Part shown: piece by piece, positions 44,482 through 53,778 of the stretch
How the letters are laid out: the number at the start of each line of letters is the position of its first letter
Numbering within the stretch: position 1 is the first letter of the stretch
Assembly: GCF_014529935.1 (NCBI RefSeq)
Contig: NZ_JACVFC010000001.1
Span: 2,108,001-2,172,000, forward strand
Length of the DNA: 64,000 nucleotides
Source: Chitinophaga qingshengii
GTDB lineage: Bacteria; Bacteroidota; Bacteroidia; Chitinophagales; Chitinophagaceae
Direction: 5' to 3'
The notes under the pieces: model-generated
The model's database searches: none
The model's input: only the letters and a program-made list of their open reading frames with translations
What the model was told of the DNA's origin: nothing
Position numbers and translations under genes: made by a program

Positions 44482-46848
44482 ATGACAAAATGGGTATTGC
44501 CCGCCATTATTTTTTTATCAGCCAACAGTCTGTATGCCCAGCAACCAGGGCCTCTCACGGTAGAAAAAATCATGCGCGATCCTAAATGGATAGGCACTTC
44601 CCCCGATAACCTTTTCTGGGGAACCGATAACCAGACCATATATTTCAGCTGGAACCCTGATCAACAACTTGCCGACTCCCTGTACGCCGCCGGTATCAAA
44701 AATCACACCCCGGTAAAAACGGCGGCTGCCGACCGCAGTCTGCTGGCAGCCAGGTCCAGAGGCCGGTATAATGCCGACAGGACCCTGCTCACCTATAGCT
44801 ACCAGGGAGATGTGTACCTGCTGGAACTCAAATCCGGTAAGACTATCCGCATTACGCAGACTACTGCCGCGGAAACCAACCCTGTATTCAGTTTCGGTGA
44901 TCAGCAGATCGTATATGAACAAAACCGGGATCTCTTCGCCTGGAACAGGAGCACCGGTCTTACTACCCAGCTCACCAGCTTCACCACCGGTAATAAACCG
45001 GCTCCGGAAAAAGATGAGCTGGAAAAAGGCAACGAACAGGAAAAGTACCTGAAAGCCCAACAGCTGGAACTGCTGACCATTGTTCGGGACAAGAAAACAA
45101 AAAAAGATGCCTCCACCGCCTTTAACAAACAAAACGAGCCTAAGTCGCTGCGTAAGCTGTACCTGGGTGATAAAAAGCTGAGTTACGCACAAATCAGCCC
45201 TGATGGCCGTTATGTGGATTACCATCTTTTTAAGGAAGCCGATGGTAAAAACACCATTGTCCCGGAATTTGTGACCGCTTCCGGCTTTACTACGGATATC
45301 CATTCCCGTGAGAAAGTAGGCGCGCCGCAGGATACCCGGGAATCGTTTATCTATGACCGGGAGAGAGATACCGTACTGTCAGTTGTGCTGACAGACCTGC
45401 CGGGTATCAGGGACCTGCCGGATTATAGTAAAGACTATCCCGGCAGAGACAGTGCGAAGGTACGCACCGTGAGCATCAGTGGCCTCAGCTGGTCCGATAA
45501 AGGTACCCATGCCATTGCCGACGTACGTTCCGACGATAACAAAGACCGCTGGATTGTGCTGGTGGACCTGAGCAGCGGAAAAGTAAAATCGTTGAACCGT
45601 CAGCGTGATGAAGCCTGGATCGCTGGTCCGGGTATAGGCTGGCTCACCAATACCAACCTGGGCTGGATCGATGAAAACACCTGCTGGTACCAGTCGGAAG
45701 CCAGTGGTTATTCCCATCTGTACACCACGCAGGTCGTTACCGGCGCTACCACCCAACTGACCAAAGGCAATTATGAAGTACAGGATGTAACCCTGTCCAA
45801 TGATAAAAAACATTTTTACATCGTCACCAATGAAGTACACCCCGGCGAAAAACAATTATACCGTATAGGCGTGAACGGTGGAAAGGCAGAAAGGTTGACC
45901 GCTATGGAAGGAGCACACGAAGTGAGCATTTCTCCGGATGAGAAATGGATAGCCTATCGTTATTCCTACTCCACCAAACCCTGGGAGCTGTATCTGCAGC
46001 CAAACAGCGCAGGCGCCAAACCCGTACAGATCACCAACCTGGCGCAATCTGCCGAATTCAAGGCATATCCCTGGAGAGATCCGCAGGTGATTACCTTCAC
46101 CGCGCGTGACAATCAGCAGGTATATGCACGGTTGTATACACCTGATGCGGCGAAGAAAAATGGTGCTGCCGTTATTTTTGTACATGGCGCCGGTTATTTA
46201 CAGAATGCCCACAAATGGTGGAGCAGCTATTTCCGGGAATATATGTTCCACAACCTGCTCACCGACAAAGGTTACACCGTACTGGACGTGGATTACCGCG
46301 GCAGCGCCGGCTATGGTCGTAACTGGCGTACCGGTATTTACCGGTATATGGGAGGTAAAGATCTGGACGATGAAGTAGATGCCGCCAAATATCTGGCAGA
46401 AAAATTGCAGGTGGACGCCAGCCGTATAGGTATTTATGGAGGCAGTTATGGTGGCTTCATGACATTGATGGCCATGTTCACCAAACCCGGCGTGTTTGCA
46501 GCCGGTGCGGCATTACGTTCTGTTACCGACTGGGCGCACTACAATCACGGGTATACCAGCAATATCCTGAATGAACCGTTCACAGACAGTATTGCCTACC
46601 GCCGCTCTTCTCCCATCTATTTTGCAGGAGGATTGAAGGGCAGGCTGCTGATGTGCCACGGTATGGTAGATACCAATGTGCACTTCCAGGATATCGTACG
46701 GTTGTCACAGCGACTGATAGAACTGGGGAAAGATAACTGGGAACTGGCAGTATATCCCGTAGAAGACCACGGGTTTACTACTCCCAGCAGTTGGACGGAT
46801 GAATACAAAAGAATCTTACATTTGTTCGATAATACATTATTGAAATAG
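44482..46848 (+). CDS. S9-family prolyl oligopeptidase (DPP-IV-like), secreted
   Basis: The 788-residue protein starts with a signal peptide (MTKWVLPAIIFLSANSLYA). An eight-bladed propeller follows (~40-540, with repeats such as ITQTTAAETNPVFSFGDQQIVY and VSISPDEKWIAYRYS). The C-terminal alpha/beta-hydrolase domain has Ser655 in GIYGGSYGGF, Asp730 in GMVDTNVHF and His763 in VEDHGF. Such enzymes clip dipeptides or short peptides after proline in the periplasm and support growth on peptides. A highly charged insert near residues 175-205 (EKDELEKGNEQEKYLKAQQ) looks like a coiled coil. A weak hairpin follows the stop. Confidence 0.93.
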   Translation: MTKWVLPAIIFLSANSLYAQQPGPLTVEKIMRDPKWIGTSPDNLFWGTDNQTIYFSWNPDQQLADSLYAAGIKNHTPVKTAAADRSLLAARSRGRYNADRTLLTYSYQGDVYLLELKSGKTIRITQTTAAETNPVFSFGDQQIVYEQNRDLFAWNRSTGLTTQLTSFTTGNKPAPEKDELEKGNEQEKYLKAQQLELLTIVRDKKTKKDASTAFNKQNEPKSLRKLYLGDKKLSYAQISPDGRYVDYHLFKEADGKNTIVPEFVTASGFTTDIHSREKVGAPQDTRESFIYDRERDTVLSVVLTDLPGIRDLPDYSKDYPGRDSAKVRTVSISGLSWSDKGTHAIADVRSDDNKDRWIVLVDLSSGKVKSLNRQRDEAWIAGPGIGWLTNTNLGWIDENTCWYQSEASGYSHLYTTQVVTGATTQLTKGNYEVQDVTLSNDKKHFYIVTNEVHPGEKQLYRIGVNGGKAERLTAMEGAHEVSISPDEKWIAYRYSYSTKPWELYLQPNSAGAKPVQITNLAQSAEFKAYPWRDPQVITFTARDNQQVYARLYTPDAAKKNGAAVIFVHGAGYLQNAHKWWSSYFREYMFHNLLTDKGYTVLDVDYRGSAGYGRNWRTGIYRYMGGKDLDDEVDAAKYLAEKLQVDASRIGIYGGSYGGFMTLMAMFTKPGVFAAGAALRSVTDWAHYNHGYTSNILNEPFTDSIAYRRSSPIYFAGGLKGRLLMCHGMVDTNVHFQDIVRLSQRLIELGKDNWELAVYPVEDHGFTTPSSWTDEYKRILHLFDNTLLK

Positions 46849-46851
46849 CCT

Positions 46852-46874
46852 CGAAGGATAATAATAACCCTTCG
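46852..46874 (+). terminator. Weak hairpin after the S9 peptidase gene
   Basis: Arms CGAAGG (46852-46857) and CCTTCG (46869-46874) surround an A/T loop 4 nt after the stop. There is no long T run. Confidence 0.35.
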
Positions 46875-47029
46875 TTACTGATTTAGGGAATATAGTGAAC
46901 GGTGAGCCGGATATTAACATTCGGTTAATCGCGCGCAATATTCCCTTTTTCATTTTAAATTTCATGATGCGAAGAATGCACGTTATGTGAGACGCACGCG
47001 AATGAACCATATCTTATATTATATTTTAT

Positions 47030-47047
47030 TAACATCAACTGATGTTA
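47030..47047. promoter_or_regulatory. Dyad upstream of glmS
   Basis: TAACATCA-AC-TGATGTTA is a perfect 8-bp dyad, 58 nt before the glmS start codon. It could be a regulator site. The 256-nt leader showed no recognisable glmS ribozyme. Confidence 0.4.
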
Positions 47048-47104
47048 TTTTAACAATTTACGCGATATTGCATGATCACCCTCATTTAAAAAAAGCTTAA
47101 ACAC

Positions 47105-48940
47105 ATGTGTGGAATTGTAGCTTACATCGGGCACAGAGAAGCATACCCGGTAGTATTGAAAGGCCTTAAAAGACTGGAATACCGCGGTTACGACAGCGCA
47201 GGCGTAGCCATTATCAACGACGGATTGCGGGTTTACAAAAAGAAAGACAAAGTAGCGGCGCTGGAAGAATATGCCTCCAGTTTCGATATGCGCAGCCCCA
47301 TCGCCATCGGGCATACCCGCTGGGCCACCCACGGCGAGCCATGCGACCGCAACGCACACCCCCACGTTTCCAGTGATGGAAAACTATCGATGGTACACAA
47401 TGGCATCATCGAAAACTACGTACAGCTGAAACAGGAGCTGATAAAACAAGGACATGTTTTCCAAAGTGATACCGACACGGAAGTGTTGCTGCATTTCATT
47501 GAGGAAATCAAAAAACAAAACCAGTGTCCGCTGGAAGAAGCCCTGCGCATTGCGTTGAAAAGAGTAGTCGGCGCTTATGTGATTGTATTGATTGATGAAG
47601 ATAATCCGGATACCCTGATTGCAGCCCGCAAAGGCAGCCCGCTGGTGATCGGCGTGGGTAAGGGAGAACATTTTTTGGCTTCCGACGCCTCTCCTATTGT
47701 GGAATACACCAAGGAAGTAGTATATGTCAACGATTACGAAATTGCCATCATCAAAGCAGATGAGCTGATCCTCAAAAACATCTCCAACGAAAGACAGACA
47801 CCTTATATACAGAAGCTGGATATTGAGCTGGCAGCCATCGAAAAAGGCGGCTTTGCCCATTTCATGCTGAAAGAAATATTTGAGCAGCCCCAAACCATCT
47901 TCGATAGTTTGCGTGGCCGTCTGGATGCCAAAAAAGGTACGCTGACCATGGGTGGTATCCGCGAACATGCGGAATTACTCAGCAATGCCAAACGTATTAT
48001 CATCGTTGCCTGCGGCACCTCCTGGCATGCCGGCCTGGTAGCCGAATACATGATTGAAGAACTGTGCCGTATACCGGTAGAAGTAGAATATGCTTCCGAG
48101 TTCCGTTACCGCAACCCGGTAGTAGGAGAAGGAGATGTGATCATCGCTATCTCACAATCCGGCGAAACGGCGGATACGCTCGTTGCCATTGAAGCAGCCA
48201 AAGAAAAAGGCGCTATCATCCTCGGGGTATGTAACGTAGTAGGTTCTTCCATTGCGCGTATGTCTCACGCAGGCGCCTATACGCACGCAGGCCCGGAAAT
48301 CGGCGTAGCCAGCACCAAAGCCTTTACCGCGCAGCTGGCGGTACTCTGCCTGGTTGGATTGAAAATAGCCGCGCAGAAAGGTTCCATCACCCCGCAACGT
48401 TTCCAGCATCTGCTCGATGAGCTGGACCAGGTTCCGGAGAAAGTGGCTACCGCATTGAAACTGGACGACCAGGTACAAAAGATCGCCGCCAAATACAAAG
48501 ATGCCCGCGACTTCCTTTACCTGGGACGTGGCTATAATTTCCCCGTGGCCCTGGAAGGTGCGCTTAAACTGAAAGAAATCTCCTACATCCACGCAGAAGG
48601 TTATCCGGCAGCAGAAATGAAACATGGCCCGATTGCACTGGTAGACGAACATCTGCCGGTAGTGATTGTCGCTACTAAAGACAGCTACTACGAAAAAGTA
48701 GTCTCCAATATACAAGAAATAAAAGCCCGTAAAGGTAAAGTGATTGCGGTTGTGACGGAAGGTGACCAAACCATTCCCGCCATGGCAGATGACGTTATTT
48801 TTGTACCTTCAGCAGATGAACTCGTTGCACCTATTATCTCCGTTATCCCCCTGCAACTGCTCGCCTACCACATCGGCGTCATGAAAGGGTTTGACGTAGA
48901 CAAACCGAGAAACCTGGCGAAGAGTGTGACTGTTGAATAA
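47105..48940 (+). CDS. glmS: Glutamine-fructose-6-phosphate aminotransferase (isomerizing)
   Basis: GlmS makes glucosamine 6-phosphate from fructose 6-phosphate and glutamine, the entry step to peptidoglycan and LPS amino sugars. The 611 residues comprise a class II glutaminase with Cys2 as nucleophile (MCGIVAYIG), GHTRWATHGEP and NGIIENY, followed by two SIS domains (ACGTSWHAGLVAEY, ISQSGETADTL, GPEIGVASTKAFTAQ). The end DKPRNLAKSVTVE is typical. It is 14 nt upstream of the DUF4954 gene and likely co-transcribed with it. Confidence 0.97.
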   Translation: MCGIVAYIGHREAYPVVLKGLKRLEYRGYDSAGVAIINDGLRVYKKKDKVAALEEYASSFDMRSPIAIGHTRWATHGEPCDRNAHPHVSSDGKLSMVHNGIIENYVQLKQELIKQGHVFQSDTDTEVLLHFIEEIKKQNQCPLEEALRIALKRVVGAYVIVLIDEDNPDTLIAARKGSPLVIGVGKGEHFLASDASPIVEYTKEVVYVNDYEIAIIKADELILKNISNERQTPYIQKLDIELAAIEKGGFAHFMLKEIFEQPQTIFDSLRGRLDAKKGTLTMGGIREHAELLSNAKRIIIVACGTSWHAGLVAEYMIEELCRIPVEVEYASEFRYRNPVVGEGDVIIAISQSGETADTLVAIEAAKEKGAIILGVCNVVGSSIARMSHAGAYTHAGPEIGVASTKAFTAQLAVLCLVGLKIAAQKGSITPQRFQHLLDELDQVPEKVATALKLDDQVQKIAAKYKDARDFLYLGRGYNFPVALEGALKLKEISYIHAEGYPAAEMKHGPIALVDEHLPVVIVATKDSYYEKVVSNIQEIKARKGKVIAVVTEGDQTIPAMADDVIFVPSADELVAPIISVIPLQLLAYHIGVMKGFDVDKPRNLAKSVTVE

Positions 48941-48954
48941 CTTAGATCTTATCC

Positions 48955-51156
48955 ATGAACAACATCAAAAAAAAACCACTATCCGAACTGGGCTACAACT
49001 TCATTGAAGCCCCGATACCCAAAGGAAAAGACGAATACTACCTGCGTAACGAGCAATGGAGCCGGCAGGGCGAATACAGAAGATTACTGGCGCACGAGGT
49101 GGAATCCCTCGTGCGCAATGATAACAGCTCCGACGACTGGAACAATATTTTTGTCTCCAATGAATTTAACCCGCAACTGGTGCAACACTGTCACTTTTTT
49201 GGGATGGTGCGCATCGGTAAACTGGAACCTTATTATCTCGAGTTCCATAACCTGCGGTTGCCCGTTGGTCTGTACAACAGTACCATCTGTGCCTGCGACT
49301 TCGGCGACAACGTAGTGGTACATAACGTGAACTACCTCTCCCACTATATACTGGGCAACGAAGTGATTGTGGCCAACGTCAACGAAATGGCCACCACCGA
49401 CTATGCCAAATTCGGGAACGGTATTGTGAAGGAAGGTGAGCCCGAAAGTGGCCGCATTCAGCTGGAACTCTGCAACGAAAACGGTGGTCGCAGCGTAATG
49501 CCTTTCGATGGCATGCTGCCCGGCGACGCCTGGCTCTGGACACGCTTCCGCGACGACCAGCAGCTGCAACAGCAATTCAAAGCCTTCACGGAAAAACAGT
49601 TCGATAAACGCCGCGGATACTACGGCATGGTAGGCGACCGCAGCGTGATCAAAAACTGTAAGATCATCAAAGACGTTACCATTGGTACCGATGCCTATCT
49701 TAAAGGCGCCAACAAGCTGAAAAACCTCACCATCAACAGCAGCAGTGAAGCAGCCTCGCAGATTGGGGAAGGATGCGAAATGGTAAACGGTATCATCGGC
49801 TACGGCTGCCGTGTGTTCTATGGTGTGAAAGCGGTACGTTTTGTCATGGCGTCCCACTCACAGCTGAAATACGGCGCACGTCTGATCAACTCCTACCTGG
49901 GTAACAACGCCACCATCTCCTGCTGCGAGGTGCTCAACTCCCTGATATTTCCGGCGCATGAACAGCACCATAACAACTCATTCCTCTGCGCAGCAGTGGT
50001 CATGGGGCAAAGTAATATGGCTGCCGGCGCTACCATCGGATCTAACCACAACTCCCGTGGCGCTGATGGTGAAATCATTGCCGGCAGAGGCTTCTGGCCC
50101 GGCCTGTGCGTAAGCCTGAAACATAATTCGAAGTTCGCGTCGTTCACGCTCATCTCCAAAGGGAACTATATGTCTGAACTACATATCAATATCCCTTTCT
50201 GCCTCGTGCTGAATGATGAGCATGACAACCGGCTGAAGATCATGCCCGGCTACTGGTTCATGCACAATATGTACGCCATTGCCCGTAACTCCTGGAAGTA
50301 TGTGGACCGCGACAAACGTACCGACAAAACACAGCTGATAGAATATGATTACCTGGCCCCTGATTCTGTAGAAGAAATGTTCCAGGGCCTGGCTATTATG
50401 GAATCCGCTGTGGCTAAAGCCTGGTACGCCCTACCGGAAAACACGCCCAAAAAGGAACTAACGGAAAAGGATCTACGTAAAAAAGGGAAGGAACTGTTAC
50501 TGCAACATCCGGAAGAAGTGGCCCGTTTAACGGTGCTGGTAACCGGTATGGAAAACAGCTCCCGCCAGGTGCAGTTACTGAAAGTGCACAAGGCCTACGC
50601 TATATTCCGCGAACTGATTATTTTCTACGGACTGAAAAACATCATTGCCGCCAACAAACCATCTTTCCTCGCGTTGCAGGCAGCTGTTAAAACAGCCAAA
50701 CGCGGCGACTGGCACAACATCGGCGGACAACTGATGAAAGCGGAAACCGTAAATCTGCTTAAACAGAAAATCAGGAAAAATAAAATATCCAGCTGGCCAC
50801 AATTACACGAACAGTATGTTGAAATTGGCAAAGAATACGTTTCCGACAAACTGCAACATGCCGTTGCCAGTATGCTGGAAATAAAAGAAGTATCTTTGAA
50901 AAACTTCACCCCTGCCCTGCTCGCAGAATGGCTGGAAGATTCTACCCGCACGATGGAATGGATAGCCTATAACATTCGCCATTCGAGGGAGAAAGATTAC
51001 AAAAATCCTTTCCGCCAACTGGCTTACGAAAATGCCAACGAAATGAACGTAGTCATCGGCAGCCTGGAAGACAACGCCTTTATCCAGGAAACGCAGAACG
51101 AGCTGGGTGAGTATAAAAACAGGGTGAGAAAAATCATCAACGAATGGGAACTGTAG
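48955..51156 (+). CDS. DUF4954 protein with left-handed beta-helix-like region
   Basis: The 733-residue cytoplasmic protein matches DUF4954 of Bacteroidota. Residues ~95-430 contain short hexapeptide-like repeats typical of left-handed beta-helices (STICACDFGDNVVVHNVNYLSHYILGN, SVIKNCKIIKDVTIGTDAYLKGA, ARLINSYLGNNATISCCEVLNS). The C-terminal ~280 residues are helical and charged. Many such helices are acyl- or nucleotidyl-transferases acting on sugar nucleotides (LpxA, GlmU), so a link to the glmS product is a reasonable guess, but no catalytic residue is identified. The last 13 nt overlap tag. Confidence 0.85.
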   Translation: MNNIKKKPLSELGYNFIEAPIPKGKDEYYLRNEQWSRQGEYRRLLAHEVESLVRNDNSSDDWNNIFVSNEFNPQLVQHCHFFGMVRIGKLEPYYLEFHNLRLPVGLYNSTICACDFGDNVVVHNVNYLSHYILGNEVIVANVNEMATTDYAKFGNGIVKEGEPESGRIQLELCNENGGRSVMPFDGMLPGDAWLWTRFRDDQQLQQQFKAFTEKQFDKRRGYYGMVGDRSVIKNCKIIKDVTIGTDAYLKGANKLKNLTINSSSEAASQIGEGCEMVNGIIGYGCRVFYGVKAVRFVMASHSQLKYGARLINSYLGNNATISCCEVLNSLIFPAHEQHHNNSFLCAAVVMGQSNMAAGATIGSNHNSRGADGEIIAGRGFWPGLCVSLKHNSKFASFTLISKGNYMSELHINIPFCLVLNDEHDNRLKIMPGYWFMHNMYAIARNSWKYVDRDKRTDKTQLIEYDYLAPDSVEEMFQGLAIMESAVAKAWYALPENTPKKELTEKDLRKKGKELLLQHPEEVARLTVLVTGMENSSRQVQLLKVHKAYAIFRELIIFYGLKNIIAANKPSFLALQAAVKTAKRGDWHNIGGQLMKAETVNLLKQKIRKNKISSWPQLHEQYVEIGKEYVSDKLQHAVASMLEIKEVSLKNFTPALLAEWLEDSTRTMEWIAYNIRHSREKDYKNPFRQLAYENANEMNVVIGSLEDNAFIQETQNELGEYKNRVRKIINEWEL

Positions 51157-51719
51157 AAAAAACCAGATGCGGCTGGAGCCTGAAAGATCAACTGTATAAA
51201 GACTATCACGATCATGAATGGGGTACCCCCAGTCATGACGACCGCCATCTTTTTGAAATGCTTTGCCTCGAAGGCGCACAGGCCGGCCTTAGCTGGTACA
51301 CGGTGCTCACCAAAAGAGAAAACTACCGCAAAGCATTCGATAACTGGGACGCTAAAAAGATAGTGAAGTACGATGATAAAAAAATCGCGCAGCTGCTGGA
51401 AAACGAAGGCATCATCCGCAACAAGCTAAAGATCAATGCCGTTATTACCAATGCCAAAGCCTTTCTGGCCGTGCAAAAGGAATTCGGCACCTTCGACAAT
51501 TATATCTGGTCTTTCGTAAAACACAAACCTATTGTCAATAATTTCAAGACGCTACAGGAAGTACCTGCGAAAACAGCTATTTCAGACGCCATGAGCAAAG
51601 ACCTGCTGAAACGCGGGTTTAAGTTCGTCGGTTCTACTATCTGTTACGCCTATATGCAGGCAACAGGGATGGTGAATGATCATGTTACCTCCTGCTATAA
51701 ACGAGCCCGGAAACCCTGA
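51144..51719 (+). CDS. tag: DNA-3-methyladenine glycosylase I
   Basis: Tag excises 3-methyladenine from alkylated DNA. The 191 residues carry the zinc-ligand set Cys9 (RCGWS), a His in the YHDHEWG stretch and the C-terminal His and Cys in NDHVTSC, together with the helix-hairpin-helix region around EGAQAGLSWYTVLTKRENYR. The start at 51144 overlaps the DUF4954 gene by 13 nt and yields the family's usual N-terminus. This is a translational overlap between functionally unrelated genes. A bidirectional terminator lies downstream. Confidence 0.95.
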   Translation: MGTVEKTRCGWSLKDQLYKDYHDHEWGTPSHDDRHLFEMLCLEGAQAGLSWYTVLTKRENYRKAFDNWDAKKIVKYDDKKIAQLLENEGIIRNKLKINAVITNAKAFLAVQKEFGTFDNYIWSFVKHKPIVNNFKTLQEVPAKTAISDAMSKDLLKRGFKFVGSTICYAYMQATGMVNDHVTSCYKRARKP

Positions 51720-51734
51720 TGTGTATGATTTTTT

Positions 51735-51750
51735 GCTGATTTCGCTGATT
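51735..51750 (+). repeat. Copy of GCTGATTTCGCTGATT intergenic repeat
   Basis: Identical over 16 nt to 8993-9008 (minus strand), including the preceding ATGATTTT, with related flanks downstream (GAAGATAGAAGCG versus GAAGATGGAAGCG). It lies 16 nt after the tag stop codon. Confidence 0.6.
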
Positions 51751-51830
51751 TGGGGAGATGGGTGGGAAGATAGAAGCGATTCTTTTTAATAGCTTTTAGG
51801 GAGATGATTTTAGCGATTTATTTTTTTTTG

Positions 51831-51857
51831 CCGCCATTGATATTATATCGATGGCGG
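51831..51857. terminator. Bidirectional terminator between tag and the di-haem enzyme gene
   Basis: An 11-bp stem (51831-51841/51847-51857) with one G-U type mismatch is preceded by nine T and followed by TTTTGTTTTTT. It suits the end of both convergent genes. Confidence 0.82.
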
Positions 51858-51866
51858 TTTTGTTTT

Positions 51867-52931
51867 TTATGGTTCTATCAGTACTTCTGACAGGCTTTTG
51901 TTGTTGATGAGCGTATAGTCGGTGAGGGTATTAAGGAAAAGGTACAACTGCCGCTTTTGCTGGTCTGTTAGCGGGATACCGTTTTTCACCAGCGGATCGG
52001 TGCTGGCCGTTACCTGTACGCCGTGATCATAGAAATCGAACACCTGGAAAATATCGAAGTAGCGGCCATCGTGCATATAAGGAGAGCTTCTCAGGATGTT
52101 GCGCAAAGAAGGTACTTTGAACTTGAGATAGTCTGCAGTGTTGTTGGTGATTTTCATGCGCCCCACATCGTTGAGTGCCGCGAGGTAAGGCAAGCCGTTG
52201 CTTCTGTAGGTGAGATCTGTAAACAGCGGTTCTTTATGACAGGCAGCGCACTTCTGCTGATACAACTGATACCCTGCTGCTTCGTCCGGTGTAAAAGCCG
52301 CCCCTGGCACTTTGCGGATAATGCTGTCGTACCGGGAATTGCCGGAAATCATGGTGGCCACAAACTGGGTAATGGCTTTGAACATCCGTTCCGTCGTCAC
52401 CTCCTCCGTTCCAAAAGCCGCTTTGAACTGCTGCCGGTATTTGGGATCACCCTGCATTTTTTGGATCAGCTCTTTCAGGTCCACGCCCATTTCCTTATGG
52501 TCCGTCAGTGGTGTGAGGGGTTGTATCTCCAGGTTATTCACGCCGCCGTCCCACATTAGTTCCCTTTGCCAGATCATGTTGAAGATAACCGGCACCGAGC
52601 GGGTACCTTGTTGCCCGCCTACGCCGTGGCTCAGCGCATGGTCAAAATGTCCGAAGGCCGCGAACTGCTGATGGCAAAAACCACAGGATACGGTGCTGTC
52701 TTTCGAAAGGCGGTAATCATAAAACATAAAACGCCCCAATGCAATTCCTTCTTTGGTAAGCGGATTATTGGCAAAACTATATACCGGATCGGGGAAACCG
52801 GGGGGCAGTGCCAGCGTTACCGGCTCCGGACGGGCATTGTCCGGCCCGCCCCTGTTTTCCTTTTTACAGGCATGGGTCAGTACCAGGAGTATCCCGAAGG
52901 CAGCAGCGATATAGAACGCTTTATGGCGCAT
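51867..52931 (-). CDS. Di-haem cytochrome c peroxidase family protein (MbnH-like)
   Basis: The 354-residue lipoprotein has a lipobox ending at Cys22 (VLTHAC) and two c-type haem sites: CGFCH at 83-87 and CAACH at 228-232. The order and flanking text (LGRFMFYDYRLSKDSTVSCGFCHQ, RSVPVIFNMIWQRELMWDGGVNNLE, YMHDGRYFDIFQVFDFYDHG) fit the MauG/CCP superfamily. Because it is directly coupled to an MbnP-like gene (1-nt overlap), the best assignment is an MbnH-type enzyme that oxidises tryptophan residues of its partner. A classical peroxidase that reduces hydrogen peroxide remains possible. Confidence 0.87.
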   Translation of the reverse strand: MRHKAFYIAAAFGILLVLTHACKKENRGGPDNARPEPVTLALPPGFPDPVYSFANNPLTKEGIALGRFMFYDYRLSKDSTVSCGFCHQQFAAFGHFDHALSHGVGGQQGTRSVPVIFNMIWQRELMWDGGVNNLEIQPLTPLTDHKEMGVDLKELIQKMQGDPKYRQQFKAAFGTEEVTTERMFKAITQFVATMISGNSRYDSIIRKVPGAAFTPDEAAGYQLYQQKCAACHKEPLFTDLTYRSNGLPYLAALNDVGRMKITNNTADYLKFKVPSLRNILRSSPYMHDGRYFDIFQVFDFYDHGVQVTASTDPLVKNGIPLTDQQKRQLYLFLNTLTDYTLINNKSLSEVLIEP

Positions 52932-53713
52932 TATTGATTTTTAATAGAGAACATCTGTTGATAGTTATTGGCGATGTTAAGTGCCGCTTCGCCCGGTCCC
53001 ATGATGACCGGTGTTTGGGCAAAGCTCGCCGCATTGGGAGCGAACCATTTGCCTACGTTGGCGACCACTTTGAAGTTCGGCAGCGCTGCGGTAAAGGGTA
53101 TTACGCGGAAATTCACCGGTAACTGCACGGTTTTGAGCACGTTATAAGGTCCTTTGAATCCGCCCACATGCCATTCAAATCCTTTTGCAGGTAAGTCTAT
53201 CGCATCCGAAGTACCTTCCAGTTTGGCCATGATATAACCGCTGTTCCAGGTCCAGAACATTCCATTTACAGGGTCTAACGCGCCCGACTGTACGCCGCTG
53301 TTGTTGCGGGCGCTATCTACCCCTATCAGAAAGCGGATAGCCGTAAACGTTCCCGCAGGCACACTGTCGAGTAATATACGTTTGGTGGAATCCACCGCGT
53401 CGTCTATCAGAAAGTAGGCCGATGCCAGCGGGATGTTTTTCCCTGCGTCATCTACCAATGCGAAATTGCTGAGATAATAGCGGAATTTGGTGACCAGGAA
53501 GGTTTCACCGGCAGGATTCGTATATGGTTGCGTATTCCTGACCAGCGGACTGCCATTCATTTCATGGGAAAATTCGAGCCCCAGCCGCGTGTAATAGGCC
53601 GGTGGCGGCGGGTCCTGGGCTTTGTCTTTTTTAGCGCATCCGGAGAGCCATAGGGTAGCGAGGCATAACAGGACACCACGGAAGATATAGGAAGTAAAAA
53701 TCCGCAAAATCAT
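52931..53713 (-). CDS. MbnP-like copper-binding lipoprotein
   Basis: The 260-residue lipoprotein (lipobox LSGC, Cys26) follows the MbnP-domain pattern: LGLEFSHEMNGSPL, FLVTKFRYYLSNFALVDDAG, FTAIRFLIGVDSARN, then a Trp-rich motif DPVNGMFWTWNSGYIMAKLEG and a C-terminal half with FEWHVGGFKGPYN. In the characterised MbnP proteins a tryptophan is converted to kynurenine by the partner MbnH, creating a copper site; the Trp residues of GMFWTWNSGY are candidates. The gene ends exactly where the MbnH-like gene begins. Its first five codons lie in a 15-bp inverted repeat. Confidence 0.85.
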   Translation of the reverse strand: MILRIFTSYIFRGVLLCLATLWLSGCAKKDKAQDPPPPAYYTRLGLEFSHEMNGSPLVRNTQPYTNPAGETFLVTKFRYYLSNFALVDDAGKNIPLASAYFLIDDAVDSTKRILLDSVPAGTFTAIRFLIGVDSARNNSGVQSGALDPVNGMFWTWNSGYIMAKLEGTSDAIDLPAKGFEWHVGGFKGPYNVLKTVQLPVNFRVIPFTAALPNFKVVANVGKWFAPNAASFAQTPVIMGPGEAALNIANNYQQMFSIKNQ

Positions 53714-53757
53714 GGTATTCCTTTTTGTTATCAGGAAGATACGATGATTTTGCGGAT
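53699..53757. repeat. Inverted repeat covering the MbnP start codon
   Basis: Perfect 15-bp arms (53699-53713 with 53743-53757) pair the first five codons of MbnP with a sequence 22 nt past the transporter stop codon. Inner segments GTATTCCT and AGGAAGATAC extend the stem with a bulge. In the leftward transcript the hairpin is followed by a U run, so it resembles a terminator for the fucose transporter gene that also hides the MbnP start. Confidence 0.8.
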
Positions 53758-53778
53758 TAGCGGATTAAAAAAGAACGC

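Noticed and set aside
46849..47104. Possible glmS ribozyme or riboswitch in the glmS leader
   Set aside because: I could not recognise the conserved ribozyme core, and the leader is AT-rich with only a short dyad.
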